DNA of 64,000 nt from Tipula vernalis (taxonomy: Eukaryota; Arthropoda; Insecta; Diptera; Tipulidae): NCBI GenBank assembly GCA_958295665.1, contig OY282560.1:312585236-312649235 (forward strand), given 5' to 3'. The translations under genes were made by a program, and so were the position numbers. Shown in pieces: positions 1-11,329 of this stretch. Every line of letters begins with the position of its first letter. Position 1 is the stretch's first letter. A model generated the notes under the pieces. It had not been told where the DNA came from. It did no database searches and worked only from the letters and a program-made list of their open reading frames with translations.

Positions 1-168
1 CTTGTAGGAATAGTACGATTTATATTTAAAAGTACGCGTGCGTCATACAAACAATACGGCTTGTATAAACATTTTTGTTGGTTTTGGATAAGGACAAGAA
101 GAGATTGACCTGATCAATTGCCAAGACAATGTACTAATCACCATTTGTTTCATTTTTTTTTATTTTAG
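1..168 (+). other. 3' end of an intron upstream of the first midnolin exon
   Basis: This stretch ends in a T-rich tract followed by AG at 167-168, a good splice acceptor. The reading frame is open immediately after it and shows midnolin residues from the first codon. The exon that should encode the N-terminal ubiquitin-like domain lies to the left of the window. Confidence 0.7.
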
Positions 169-1854
169 GCCCAACGTCCGGAAAATACCGTGATGCAAGC
201 ACTGGAATCATTAAACGACACACAAGTAAATGATTTTCTGAGTGGAAAATCACCATTAAATTTAAGTATGCGACTAGGAGATCACATGATGTTAATCCAA
301 TTACAATTAAGCACATTAAATCCAAGCGGATCATCATCAACGTCGGTCTCGGCATCCGGTTCAAATACAAACCAATCGGCGACATCGTCGGCAGGCAGTA
401 GCAGTAGTAGTAGCAGCGGCAGTATATCAAAATCCAAAATAAGTTCGTGTAAATCAAAAAGAACAACTGAAATGGCATCATCCCCCACCACAATCAAAAC
501 AACAATACCAATAGAATTGTATCATTCGCGGAAAAGTCACCGTAACATAGAAATTGAGAATAATACAAGGTTAACAACATCATCGTCGTCGCCAGAGCGG
601 CACCATCATCATCACCATCATCACCACCACCACCAACATAATACCGTGACACCGCTAATAGTTCCTTCGACCACCACCAACATAATAACACCTTTACCAA
701 CGTCGCCGACATCTGTAAAAGAATCTGATTTGAATACAATGCTGATAAAACGTGAAATTGAAAATCTACAAAATATCGTCAAATCACTATCAGAAATTCA
801 ACAAAAAGAAGAGGATCGTGCTTCATTACCGTCTGCTTCAAGTAATGTAGAGCAATCCCCGATCAAATCTCTATCGAATTTGGTATCAAATTCAATTAAA
901 ACCGCACAAATAATTGCATCCTCACCATCAAATGCGTCGTCTATAGTATCCTCAGCTTGTACACATACCACCGATCCAATTTCCGCTAAATTAACGTCAT
1001 GCCTGTGCAAAAGTTTGGACACAAATAGCAATGGATGTGAGACAAATTGTCAAGGTACACAACGATATCATGAATATCCATCGACATCGTCTGGCCCATC
1101 AACAATGTCACATTCCGTGATAATGCCATCGTCGCCTACACGTTTAACATCGCTGCATCGAACGGCAAACAATCCAATTAGTAAACATAAAATCAAACAC
1201 AATAATCACACGCTGCTGAGGAAAGCAATAAATACCATTGAAAATGAAGCCAAACACATAACTGAAGTTGAACAAAATTCAGAACAAGTTCCTGTCGAAG
1301 CAACGACGACAAATTTATTAACACCTGCAACATCAACTGGGGCATCAACATCGTCGTTGGCGCCTACACCATCAACCAATTCTACAACACCGACTACTAC
1401 AACAGATGTTGAAAATGTATTAAATGCAGGATCAACGACTGTTATTGATACTCGTGCTCTAGCGGAGGCATCACGTAATTTAACGCAAACTCTGCGAAAA
1501 TTATCAAAAGAAGTTTTTACAAATAAAATCGATGTGACAGAAGATAATTCACGTCGCATGGGTACCGGTGCTGTAATCGAGTCGATGAAACACCATGGCA
1601 AGGGAATATATTCGGGAACATTTTCCGGTACACTAAATCCAGCGCTACAAGATCGATATGGGCGACCAAAACGTGATATATCAACAATAATACACATTTT
1701 GAATGATTTGTTGAGTGCGGCGCCCCAGTATAGACGAAGTGCTAAAATTAAATTTGAACACCCGTCATTTTCGACGGCGAGTACAAGTTCGGCCGGGTCG
1801 AGTAGTACCAGTAGTAATAGTGGAGGTCACCATAAGAGTATATCGGGGAAAGAG
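169..1854 (+). CDS. stx: Midnolin / stuxnet orthologue, internal exon (Catch 1 and Catch 2 regions)
   Basis: Midnolin is a nuclear protein. In vertebrates it carries nuclear substrates to the proteasome without ubiquitin; in Drosophila the orthologue stuxnet promotes Polycomb turnover. The exon is open from the acceptor at 168 and reads ALA-GLN-ARG-PRO first, then [18 protein letters not shown] and a GDHMM motif (residues ~9-40). This is the conserved block that follows the ubiquitin-like domain and forms the first half of the Catch domain. A long Ser/Thr/Asn-rich linker follows, with a His tract near residues 145-157. The second conserved block is near residues 470-535 ([16 protein letters not shown], then [20 protein letters not shown]). 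The exon ends in phase 0 before a GTGAGT donor at 1855; without splicing the frame would stop 18 nt later. The codons before the first ATG at 193 belong to the protein, so that ATG is not the start. The N terminus lies outside the window. Confidence 0.9.
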
Positions 1855-2747
1855 GTGAGTACTCAAAAATAATTTTTTATTTTTTATTTTTAGATTTGTT
1901 TAACCTTGAACATGATATTCGTCGAGTTGTGTTGTTTTTTTATTCGAATTGAATCCCAATTTATCCTTCAAAAATATCTTTAGTTGTCATAGTTATACGG
2001 AATATTTTTTAGGGCTCTGATAACAACCAAATTTAATAGATCTGATAAATAATTATAACCCAATTTAACAAACGTGATCGGTGACATTCATTGGATCAAA
2101 GTTAATAAAATCACGTTGATCAATAATGTTAACAATCATGCAAATTAAGATGATCAATCTCTAAATTGCGACAATTTTTGTAATTAATGTTTCGTATGCA
2201 ATTTAAAATCGAGACATGTCGCTCTCTATATACAGCTTAATCATTCTAAATTTAATAATGATTTCAACCTTATAACCATGAAATGAAATATTGTTTTTTT
2301 TGTAAAATTATCCAGTTGAATCAATAAAGATTACCCAATTCGGGAATGGATGATTCTAAATCTAGTTCACCGCAGTAAAAGCAAGACCATTTGTTTAAAC
2401 TCAACATTAGTAGTATACGAGTCTCAAATGATCTGGAAATAAGAACGTTAATAAATACGAATTCGTAGAATACCAAACTTCAAAAATGTTGTGTTACGGG
2501 ATGATTTGTTTTATGATGGACGGCATGTTTTGTTGAATGAAATATGACAGTTATCTGTACGATTCAGTTCATCTCTGAAACACCCATTTTTGAACTTTTG
2601 AAAGATCGAATCTTTTCCATGTTTCATTGTTGCAATGTATTTTGCGTTAAGAAAGGGCGACATTTTTGAGCAGTAGATAATTGCAGTCGTACGAATTAAA
2701 GAACTTTTCATGAACTTGCACTACCTTTGAAGTCCAATTTCAATTAG

Positions 2748-2995
2748 TGAATCTGTCCTACCATACGCAGTAGCCAAATCGAGGACGTAGACCACCTATA
2801 TATTGCATTGCTTGATACCAGCCTATAGTACTGGCCTGAAAGATGGGTCGGCCCATGGATTCTGCACTCCCAATAGACGGTCATAGTTGTGTTCATCTTC
2901 ATCACCGATCGTAATCATAAGATGAAAAATTCCTTTTGCATCCCACCCTTATAGAAATTCGATCCAAACGCCACAGGTTTAACCACTGTGCCGTT
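2748..2995 (-). repeat. tRNA-derived SINE, copy 1 (degraded)
   Basis: On the minus strand the head reads GGCACAGTGGTTAAACC, an A-box-like start. It is followed by the same body as copy 2 (shared tracts include GTCGGCCCATGGATTCTGCA on the plus strand). The B box and about a dozen adjoining bases are deleted, as is a block near the 3' end, so this copy should not be transcribable by RNA polymerase III. I see no target-site duplication. Confidence 0.7.
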
Positions 2996-3549
2996 TTGTC
3001 CGACTTTGGTTCAGTCATCTTTTTGCCTACTCAAGCGAAGCTCTATCTTTATATGTCCTGTCTTCCGGCGAGATATTTTTGATCTTTCCTAGAGCCCTCC
3101 AGTGCCTTGATTCCGCTGCATTTTAGTTTGCCCAGGTTTGGTGACCAAAGTGCGACGTGGAGGTAACACGAGGATTTGCGGAAATTGCAAGATACAGAGC
3201 TAACAGGAAGTGCCAACTTGAACACCCCAAGCAGCTTCACACCTGACCACAGTGATGAAACAAATAACACAATAATATAAAATGACGAATGATTACGAAC
3301 GATTACGTTAAAAAAGACGTAGTTTACGAATATCAAAGTCGGGTGAATTTTGCGATAATCAAAATATTCCTTTTTTTGTAAATGTTTGAGTAAATTAATT
3401 TTCGATGGATTGTATTTTGAAAATAGATAAGCGTAAGCCATGATAATAAACAAAACCAACTTAAGTTTTTAGCTAAAAACGAAAATTAATAAAAAATTAA
3501 GTAATTACGAATACGACTGTGTTACACTGCAATTCTCTACACCGATAAG

Positions 3550-3892
3550 GGTTTTTTTTTAATCTATGCAATCTGTCCTGGGGCTCAAGGCACTCCCAAC
3601 TCTTTCGCAGTTTACTTTTACCGTCATACTTTACGCAGTAGTAGCCAAATCGAGGACGTACGGCTTATAGACCCGTTTTGTATAAACCACCTGCACATTG
3701 CATTACTTCAGGCCAACCTATAGTGCTGACATGAAAGTTGGGTCGGCCCATGGATTCTGCACTCAACAGGGGGTACATATGTGCTCATCTTCATCACCGA
3801 TCGTAATCAGATGATGAAAAATCTCTTTTGCATCCCGCCCCTATAGGGATTCGAACCCGGTACCTCCCGATCCAAACGCCCCAGCTTTAACC
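3550..3892 (-). repeat. tRNA-derived SINE, copy 2, with poly-A tail and target-site duplication
   Basis: Read on the minus strand, the element begins GTGGTTAAAGCTGGGG and has a consensus-like B box (GGGTTCGAATCCC) about 40 nt in. It ends with an A-rich tail, seen as the T run at 3552-3560 on the plus strand. An 11-bp direct repeat, ACACCGATAAG, flanks it at 3539-3549 and 3893-3903, as expected for LINE-driven retroposition. The tRNA-like head, the poly-A tail and the duplication together identify a SINE. No family name can be given from sequence alone. Confidence 0.8.
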
Positions 3893-4526
3893 ACACCGAT
3901 AAGAAGGGTTACAAGAAGAGCTAATTTTTCTCGCTTTTTACCGCATTTACTTTTACTAATTGCTTAAAACGTTCAACACAAATTTCAATGCCCAATTCTA
4001 GCTACTGTTGTATTTGATTTAGCATTGTTAATTTAAATGTGGTATAAACGCAGCAATATTTAGATGACAATTTTGTATCTTTAATCAAGACGATATAATC
4101 TATAAATTTCACATTACTTAGTCTATCAGCGTTTCCAGAATTTAGTTTTTTGCCCGAATTTCCTTCAGCAATTCTGGTTACTATAGCGGCAAATATCGAG
4201 CCGCTCATTTAAACTTGGTCTGGAATTTAATTTCATTTTGTTCGAATTGGCCGAGTGTTTAGCCACAATTTTCTTTGAAGTTATAATGGCTTGAACCGTG
4301 TTCTTTGTCAAGTAAAGAGCTGCTTCGAGAGGGACAAAATTCGTGTTTTTAAAAAAAGAAAAATTGGGCATGTTAATAGCTTTAGTTGAAAATCATGCAA
4401 ATACTGCCCGTTCCTTTCGTTGATATTTGAATTTCTTCACCTTTGGAAGAAATAATTAACTTAGAAATTCTCTAATTTCATAAAAAAATCAAATTGTCAT
4501 GATTTTAATTACCTTTTTCTTTACAG

Positions 4527-5225
4527 ATTTCATCAAGCAGCAAAAGACATTCGCATCACCAAAACAACCAAGAGAATGAATGTGCCACCTGTTCAACGTC
4601 ACCACGAAATTCGACAGCAACCAGTAAAGTCGTAGACAACACCACACCTTTAAACACCTCAAACCATTGCTCATATGGTGAATGTAAAGGTCACAGCAGT
4701 GAAAATTGTAGTACACATAAATCCAGTAATAGCAGTAGCAGCAGTAGCAAAACAAATATTCAAATAGTAAATTCAACATGTTTGTGCCAACAAAATATTC
4801 AAGATGAAAATTCCATGGACGAATTATACGATGAGTCGTCTGCCCTAAATTTACCACCATGCCGTTGTACCGCAAGTAAAAAGTCTGCATTAGGCATTGT
4901 TTCGTCATCGTCTGCTGCTGCTGCCGCCGCCGCCATAATCCCCACATCCTATTGTATCAAGTGTAATAGTGCCGAAATTGAAAATAACAAAACCAAATGT
5001 AAACTCGATCATTTACGCTTAATAATGCAACAAAAGAAACAACGGCGAGAGGCACGTAAAATGAAAACGTTACCGTACAATAGTCAAGCCCGTCTTGTTG
5101 GCACAACGACGACAACAGCAACCGCAACCGCCTTAACCCAATTGAATGCGGCGACAGCAAATGATGTGCAACAGCAGCCGACGACGACGACGCATATAGT
5201 CGAGGAAGTTGATTCAGTAGCTTAA
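4527..5225 (+). CDS. stx: Midnolin / stuxnet orthologue, last coding exon (C-terminal helix)
   Basis: This exon continues the frame of the previous one (phase 0) after the acceptor at 4526 and encodes 232 residues to a TAA at 5223. It starts with a Ser-, His- and Cys-rich region. Near residues 150-175 it has the basic helix typical of midnolin C termini (KCKLDHLRLIMQQKKQRR), the segment that docks on the proteasome in the vertebrate protein. It closes with an acidic, hydrophobic tail (VEEVDSVA), as in other midnolins. The exon also has a run of six Ala residues and Thr/Ala-rich low complexity near its end. About 794 residues of the protein lie in the window. Confidence 0.9.
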   Translation: MSSSSKRHSHHQNNQENECATCSTSPRNSTATSKVVDNTTPLNTSNHCSYGECKGHSSENCSTHKSSNSSSSSSKTNIQIVNSTCLCQQNIQDENSMDELYDESSALNLPPCRCTASKKSALGIVSSSSAAAAAAAIIPTSYCIKCNSAEIENNKTKCKLDHLRLIMQQKKQRREARKMKTLPYNSQARLVGTTTTTATATALTQLNAATANDVQQQPTTTTHIVEEVDSVA

Positions 5226-5560
5226 AACTAAAAATTTTGTTGTACGAATTTTTATTGGAATTTAGTTGGGCGAGGGGCGCGATGAGGGGAGCTCATGCCA
5301 GCCAACTATGAATTTAATTTTTTTTTTTTATAATTTATATATTATTATTAATTATACCATATTATTTGAATTGAATTATTGTTTTTTTTTTTTTATTTTA
5401 TAAATACAAAATAATATAATTATGTACTACAAACCATAATCTAAAATTATTATTAAAAAATATTTAATGAAATCAAAAGTTTCTGAGAAAAATACACATT
5501 CAAAAAAAAAAAAACAATTTTGTTTGTAGTCATATTTAAATAAATCTTTATTTTAATTTT
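5226..5560 (+). other. Probable midnolin 3' UTR
   Basis: Very AT-rich sequence follows the stop codon, with long T and A tracts. The first clear AATAAA is at 5539-5544 and is a reasonable poly-A signal. No competing gene begins here. Confidence 0.5.
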
Positions 5561-5730
5561 ATTATTAAATAGTCAATTATATATGCTATTAACCCTGTCT
5601 GGCCCATATGAGTAATAATAATAAGTTTATTTTTATTTTATAAATATATAGACTGTGTGGGTGTGTTAATGTTGTTGATTTGATAAAACAGTATGTAATG
5701 TAATCGGGGTTTTGGCGTCGTGTAGTTATT

Positions 5731-5735
<5 letters not shown>

Positions 5736-5761
<26 letters not shown>

Positions 5762-5775
5762 CAATATATATATAC
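5736..5775. repeat. (TA)n microsatellite
   Basis: An almost uninterrupted TA run with one CA break near 5762. Confidence 0.9.
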
Positions 5776-6370
5776 AAATTTAAAACGCTGACAAGAAAGG
5801 GTTAATATAGTGGATTCAAATTATATATTACATATTAGCTAATTGGTTAACTTCTTATTTTTAGTTATGTGAATTTAATTTTTGTTGCTGGCAGGAATTC
5901 TGGGGATTTCATGATAATTTTATTGTTCTTTGTAACGGTTTCTAAATTGATCTAAGTTTTGAGGTAAGACAAAACCAGCCCAAATACAAAGTCGCGCTGT
6001 CCCGGTACGTAGGATTTATTAGTATTAGTAAAATGTCGCCGTGTACACAGTTGACATAAATTAAATATTCATTTTTAAATATTATATAAAACTCACTAAT
6101 ACACTGGCACAAGTCAATGCACATTTGTTTTATAACATATGTCATATAAATGAGAGAACAGCGTGGCTTGTATAAGACATTTGTGTTGGCTTTATCTAAG
6201 AGGTTTGAATTTTATTTTGTGTGTGTTTTGGTTAAAAAGAGTCGGTTAAGTATTTTTGTTTAAGTCAAATGGGTTCAAAATCTTTTATTATTCAATAGCA
6301 GGCGCTATTCGAATTCCATTCCCCCAATTCTCAAAGTTGTTATGTGAAGATATCACTTAATTTTTGCAAG
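5776..6370. other. Intergenic AT-rich stretch
   Basis: No gene, RNA or complete repeat is visible. The phrase GGCTTGTATAA near 6155 also occurs near position 58; I could not extend it into a named element. Confidence 0.5.
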
Positions 6371-6374
6371 TACA

Positions 6375-7456
6375 ATAAAATGGAAGGACGCAATATTCAA
6401 GGAAGGACGCCAATGGCGTTAAATCGCATGATCTTGGTGGCCAATCCACGTCTGTTCTCCGAGAAATTATTCGATTATTAAACTTCTATTTCAAAAAGAG
6501 ATTGATCGATTGATTCCGTTGCTGTGTGGCATATTGCACCATCCTATTGAAACCACATATTCTGCACATCAATAGCCCTTATTCCCTTGGTCGTGTCACT
6601 TCATTCGACTTGACAATTGTCGTCTCACTTCAACTTATAATTGGTATTCTCTTAGTCGATCTATGTGACAATATAAGAGAATTCAACGTAAAAGAATGTT
6701 TGTCACTTCAAACGACGATTGTCGCATCGATCGACTAAGAGAATACAAAAATTTCATTGTCGATACAAGTGACACGACCACGGGAATAGCGGCGAATATC
6801 TTCCAATTGACTCCACAAAAAAGTTTCTAATCATTTCTCAATATCGAGCTCCATTCACAGTAATTGCATTGGCATTTTGATTTTCGAAAAAATGTGGACC
6901 AATTACGCCACCAGACAGAAATTCACAGCACACCGTAACTTTTTTTGGTTTCATTGCCTTTTCAAACAATTGTCTAGGATTTTCTTCAGCCTAAATGCGG
7001 CAGTTTTGTTTGTTGATATAACCGCCAATTTCAAAACGAGGTTCACCGGTGAAAATAATTTCATTGAAAAAATTCTCATTTTCTTCTTGTTTTTCTATGG
7101 CCCAATTAACGAATTGCCTTTAATTTTTGTGTTAACTGTGTTTTGTAACCCTTTACATGAAGATCTTTGTGTAAAATATTGAACAAAGTTGTTGATTTGA
7201 GGTTTAATTGCTGTGAACGACGACGAATTGATGTCCTTGGCTCTTCAGCAACACTTGTTCTAAAAGCTGTAATAATTTCACTTGAACGATTTGAAATTCT
7301 GACAGTTTCTTCAAATTTATTAATGATAAGTTTACTAGCACGGTTTGTCGGAACATTTTTTCTACCGTATTTTGAACGAAATCTTCTTCCATCTTCTGAA
7401 TAACTTTCACCATATTTAAAATAATTTTTAATAATGAAAACACGTTGTTCACTCAT
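6375..7456 (-). pseudogene. Mariner/Tc1-superfamily transposase, decayed, split by a MITE
   Basis: Read on the minus strand, the first ~116 codons are open (from ATG at 7454-7456) and give the N-terminal helix-turn-helix region typical of these transposases (EEPRTSIRRRSQQLNL, then LHVKGYKTQLTQ). The frame then breaks, but conserved patches continue: a GGVIGPHFFEN block near 6900, the NMWFQ-DGAICHTA block holding the second catalytic Asp near 6530, and a WPPRSCD-like block near 6440 in disturbed form. A 205-bp MITE sits inside at 6582-6786. The protein is related to the transposase at 33.9-34.9 kb. Multiple stops make it inactive; terminal repeats were not found. Confidence 0.75.
6582..6786. 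mobile_element. MITE, 205 bp, TA-flanked, inside the mariner pseudogene
   Basis: The ends are inverted repeats: TTCCCTTGGTCGTGTCACTT at the left and its near-complement at the right (GTGACACGACCACGGGAA). Inner inverted segments (TATTCTCTTAGTCGATC and its complement) follow, so most of the element folds into a hairpin. It is flanked by TA at 6580-6581 and 6787-6788. It carries no coding capacity. TA flanks and size fit a Tc1/mariner-type MITE; it interrupts homology to the host transposase, so it is younger than that copy. Confidence 0.75.
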
Positions 7457-7459
7457 GTA

Positions 7460-9540
7460 GCGATCGAATCTTCAAACGTTAAATAACGAAAAAACGACAA
7501 ATTTTTGGAAAAAAACTTGTCAGACCTTCTTTAAGGTACTTAAAAAAACCTTTGAAATAAGTTTTAGTAAAAGTCATTAGCGTAAAAACTTACGGAGTTA
7601 CCAGCAATGAAACCAATGGCTTAACCGTAAGAATTGAAATTAAACTTAACCCATTTATGATGTACTTTATTTAGGTACTAACAATATGCTCTAGAAGTTT
7701 GAATGGCTTATAATGCCTAGATTTGAAATAAACTTTGATTTAATTTTGAAATTTTTGAAAAAGATTCATTTTTTTCACAATAACTCAAAAATAAAGACAA
7801 TTCGTACAAAAATTTCGGTTTTTCTTGCAGAAAATTTTGTTAATTTTTTATTTCTCCAGGGTGAATATTAATTGAGGTATCACCATTTTAAATTCGCATT
7901 TGAGTGCGAGGACCACCTTCTCTGAGTCCTCTAAACTCAAAAACGAACGCCCTACAATACCCTACAGAAATGCTTTACAGCAAGATATTCAATCATTTAT
8001 TTTGTCCATAATCAAATTTGTTATTTGAAGTGTTTCAAATGTGAAGGAGAGGGGCTTCATACAAAATCACACAAAATTCTGATAACTAAAGCAATATGAT
8101 CATTGATATTAACCCAATCAAGAAAAATTTCATTGAATTTTCAGAATTTGTGGTGTTTAGTATTTTAAGTAAAATAAATTGTTTTTTGGTTTAGTTTCCT
8201 ATTTTGATTTATTATATTTTTCGTTAATTTTGTTTTTTATTAATAATTATGTTAAACGGTTGGCTTGTAATTTTTGTTTCTAGTAAATTTGGAATTTAAT
8301 CAGTTTTTTTTTATTTTATTCGAAATGTAAATCAATTAGCTGGTCTAAATAAAACAAAAAATTGTTTTTTGATTAATAATGTGGTAGTGGTAGACTGATT
8401 TTAATTTTTTTTTTTTTTTGTGGTATGAATAGTGTATGTGAGATTAGATTTTCATTTGCTCGTCATAAAATAATTTTTATATAATATTAAAAAAAAAAAC
8501 AAAAATATTTTAGAAAATAAGTAATATCTTAATTAAATTAATTAATTAATAATACTAGAGAATAATTTTTATTTTAGACGTACGTAAATTACGATAAGGA
8601 AAAAAAATCACGATTAGTGTTAAACTTTCTAATCCTCGCAAGATTAGTGTGCGGAAATTGCACGCGCGAACGTGGTGTTCTATACATATATAATGTGGTG
8701 AAGTTTTTATAATAATAAATAAATAATAGTTTCATAAATGGAATTGAAATAATTGTGTGTAATTCAATGTTGCTGGTCAACAAACTATTTAATATAGATA
8801 TTTCCGTTTCATACTGAATGTAGAATTTTTTTTGTATATGTAATTGTTTTTGTTAATCAGAACCACATAAAAAAGTAACACCAGAATATTTAGTTCACTT
8901 ATATAATATAAACAAAAAATAAAAACTATTATTAATATAAAATACATAGTTTTAATTACGCAAGGATTAAGGGATCATAATAATGTAATTATCATACCAC
9001 CATTATTATTATTCAGAAGTCTCCTTCCCAATAAATAATTTAATTAATAATAAAAACATCATGTTTGCCATATTAGTCTATATAAAAAACATAATTATAA
9101 AAATTTATTATTGTAAATATAAATAAAATTATAAAATATTATTATTCATGTATAGGAGCCTCTTCATTCGCAGTGACAGACATTTCAAAATGGTTCGTAA
9201 GGTATGTTCGGGATGAGATTCTCCATACATATGGTAAATTATTCTAAATAATAAATACATAAAAATATAAACAAAAATAAAATAAATAATTATACATATT
9301 ATATAAATAAACAACAACAAATCTTTTAATTAATTATTATTTTTTTGATTAATTATGTCAAATTGCTTATACATTTATTAATTAAATAAAATACAAAACA
9401 AAAATTAAGAAACAATATAAATAATAATATTAGGTAGAAAAAAAAAAATTTGATTGTTTTATTTCTGATTTGAAAACATGTACGCGTAAAATTTCAGAAC
9501 TTGTGTCATTAGTAGATTAAGTATCTAAACTGCTACGCGT
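7460..9540. other. Gene-free AT-rich stretch
   Basis: Two kilobases of strongly AT-rich sequence with many A and T runs. Short open frames on the minus strand (8589-8783, 9129-9320) show no recognisable protein features. Nothing further is supported. Confidence 0.5.
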
Positions 9541-9559
9541 CGATCATGCTTGCTGTGTC

Positions 9560-10440
9560 GAGGCGCTTATTTGGGTGGTTCATACGATTTTATTTGTGAT
9601 CGATCTGGGGCTAGGTTCTAAATGCTAAGGAGCATAGGGATGTGGAACATTCTTGGTTCAGTCGTGGTTAATGATATACTGATCTCTGAATTCAATTTCA
9701 CTAAATTATATTCGATGGTGCGAACTTCGAGAGATCAGTGGAGATCACCGGATTTTCTTGAGAACTTTCACGAGTGGATAGTCTTTTTTTCTGATGGCTC
9801 TCGCACCGTCAATAGTTCTGAATTTGATCTGAATTTTTCAGGCTGCCTGGGTAGGTACTGTACAGTTGTTCAAGCGGAAGCAATTGCTTTTGTGCTCTTG
9901 TGTCTTATTGAGGCATTGAATCTCGCTGTTACAGATAAAAACTTTGTTTTCTGTGCTGAATTCGCTCGATAATCCCTTGACTGTGTCAAAATTTGTTAAG
10001 AACTGTAAATACTTTATACATTTTTTCTGTTTAAGTAATAGAGTGACGATCATGTGGGTTCCTGCCCATTGTGGTATTGAGGGCAAAGATATTGCTGATT
10101 CTCTTGCAAAAGCCGGGGCTGGGTTTAAATTTATCGGTCCCGAACCAGTTGTTTCCTTACCATTTAACTTTGTTAAGAAGGCAATCAAAAATTGCGCTAT
10201 GAGTGAATTAAAATAGCAATGGCTTGCTACTGGTAGCTGCCGCATTGCGAAACTTTTTATTAGTGGACCTAACTTGAGGGCCACTAGGTCTGCTTTATAC
10301 CTCAAAAAGAAACAGTTGAGAGTCTTGATTGCGACTCACTGGTCACGTCTGACTGCATTCACTTCGTATGCAGTTGTCCTGCTTTCAAAGGAGTTAAGTT
10401 GCAATTATTTGACTCTAGGTCTATTGTACCTACAACGAAG
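9560..10440 (+). pseudogene. LINE ORF2 remnant: RNase H domain and C terminus
   Basis: The plus strand encodes RNase H motifs in broken frames: FFSDGSRTVN near 9790 (first catalytic Asp), CTVVQAEAIAFVL near 9860 (catalytic Glu), and VTIMWVPAHCGIEGKDIADS near 10045 (WVPxHxGIxGNxxAD-type block with the last Asp). It then runs into a C-terminal region that fits LINEs of the I/R1/LOA group. The third block is in a different frame and stops interrupt the tail. No reverse-transcriptase core is left upstream, so this is a 5'-truncated, decayed copy. Confidence 0.7.
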
Positions 10441-10635
10441 CTCTTAAATCAACCCCAAACTCACACCTAACTCAACTTCTAAATCAACAAGGTCATTTTT
10501 AAAATGTTAACTGTTACTTCAACACACAAATAAATCCCCAGCTGAACTGATTAGAACCCTAATCCAGCCCCTACTCAGCCTACAGATCGAACCCAACTCA
10601 ACCGCAAACTCAATCCTCAAACCAACATACCATAT
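10441..10635 (-). repeat. Short degenerate tandem array, C/A-rich on the plus strand
   Basis: The sequence repeats phrases such as CTCAACCCCAA and AACTCAACTTC. It is the reverse complement of the TTGAGTTGGGG-type array at 11330-12190 and lies on the other side of the inverted repeat between them, so it forms the left end of a large inverted structure. Confidence 0.6.
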
Positions 10636-10639
10636 GTAA

Positions 10640-11290
10640 ATAATTGGTCGTTTTAATATTACCACATGGTTTTGGCTCAATGTCTATGGTGGTAGGATTA
10701 GGTACCTGATCTGCTTGACGCACAGGTTCCAAAAGCTTTTCAATTCTCCGGTTTGACTATTGGAACAGACTGACGAAAAAAATCCAAATCGGACAAGCCA
10801 TTCTCGGGATAACATGGCAGACGGACAGACATTTTTTTTAGCTTTTTCGGACTCGGAGACTTTCAAAACGTCGAAAAAAATTTACTTTTCTCTTTTCAGG
10901 TGATGTGGTTTTGGGTCAATTCGTCTGGCAGGAATCCGACTCTCTTGACGTACACGTTCCAAAAGCTTTCAATAATCCGCCTTGCCTTGACCATAGAAAC
11001 AGATTGATGAAGAAAATCTAAATCGGACAAGCCGTTCTCGAGATATCATGGGTACAGACAGAGGGATGGACTTTTTTTTACTTCGGTCCAAAAGGACCAA
11101 AGTATTAGTCCAAAACCAAATGACTGATAACTGTCTTTACCCACGCTATCTCGAGAACGGCTTGTCCGATTTAGTTTTTTTTTGCCAATCTGTTCCTATG
11201 GTCAAGGCGGAGAATTGAAAAGCTTTTGGAACCTGTTCATCAAGAGGGTCAGGAATCTGACATATGAATTGACCCAAAACCCCGTATTTA
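10640..11290. repeat. Three related ~185-bp blocks, two direct and one inverted (foldback core)
   Basis: Block A (about 10668-10870) and block B (about 10905-11093) are direct copies sharing CACGTTCCAAAAGCTTT-like and AAATCGGACAAGCCGTTCTC-like phrases. Block C (about 11098-11285) is the reverse complement of B. The centre of symmetry is the hairpin TTCGGTCCAAAAGGACCAAA near 11093. B and C together form an imperfect palindrome of nearly 380 bp. No protein is encoded. Confidence 0.7.
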
Positions 11291-11329
11291 TATAAATATT
11301 TTATTTACCAATTTTTTATATATGTACAC

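Larger units (their letters stand above)
1855..4526 (+). other. Midnolin intron, 2.7 kb
   Basis: Bounded by a GTGAGT donor and a pyrimidine-rich acceptor (CTTTACAG). Both flanking exons are in phase 0. It holds two copies of a tRNA-derived SINE, both on the minus strand. The piece between them (about 3010-3460) is richer in G+C and has an open minus-strand frame, but I recognise no protein in it. The remainder is AT-rich without visible features. Confidence 0.75.

Noticed and set aside
1206..1697. Minus-strand open frame of 163 codons inside the midnolin exon
   Set aside because: It is the antisense of well-supported midnolin codons, and its composition follows from the Ser/Thr-rich coding strand.
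3049..3459. Minus-strand open frame of 136 codons in the midnolin intron
   Set aside because: No motif, signal or family resemblance was seen; it lies between two SINE copies.
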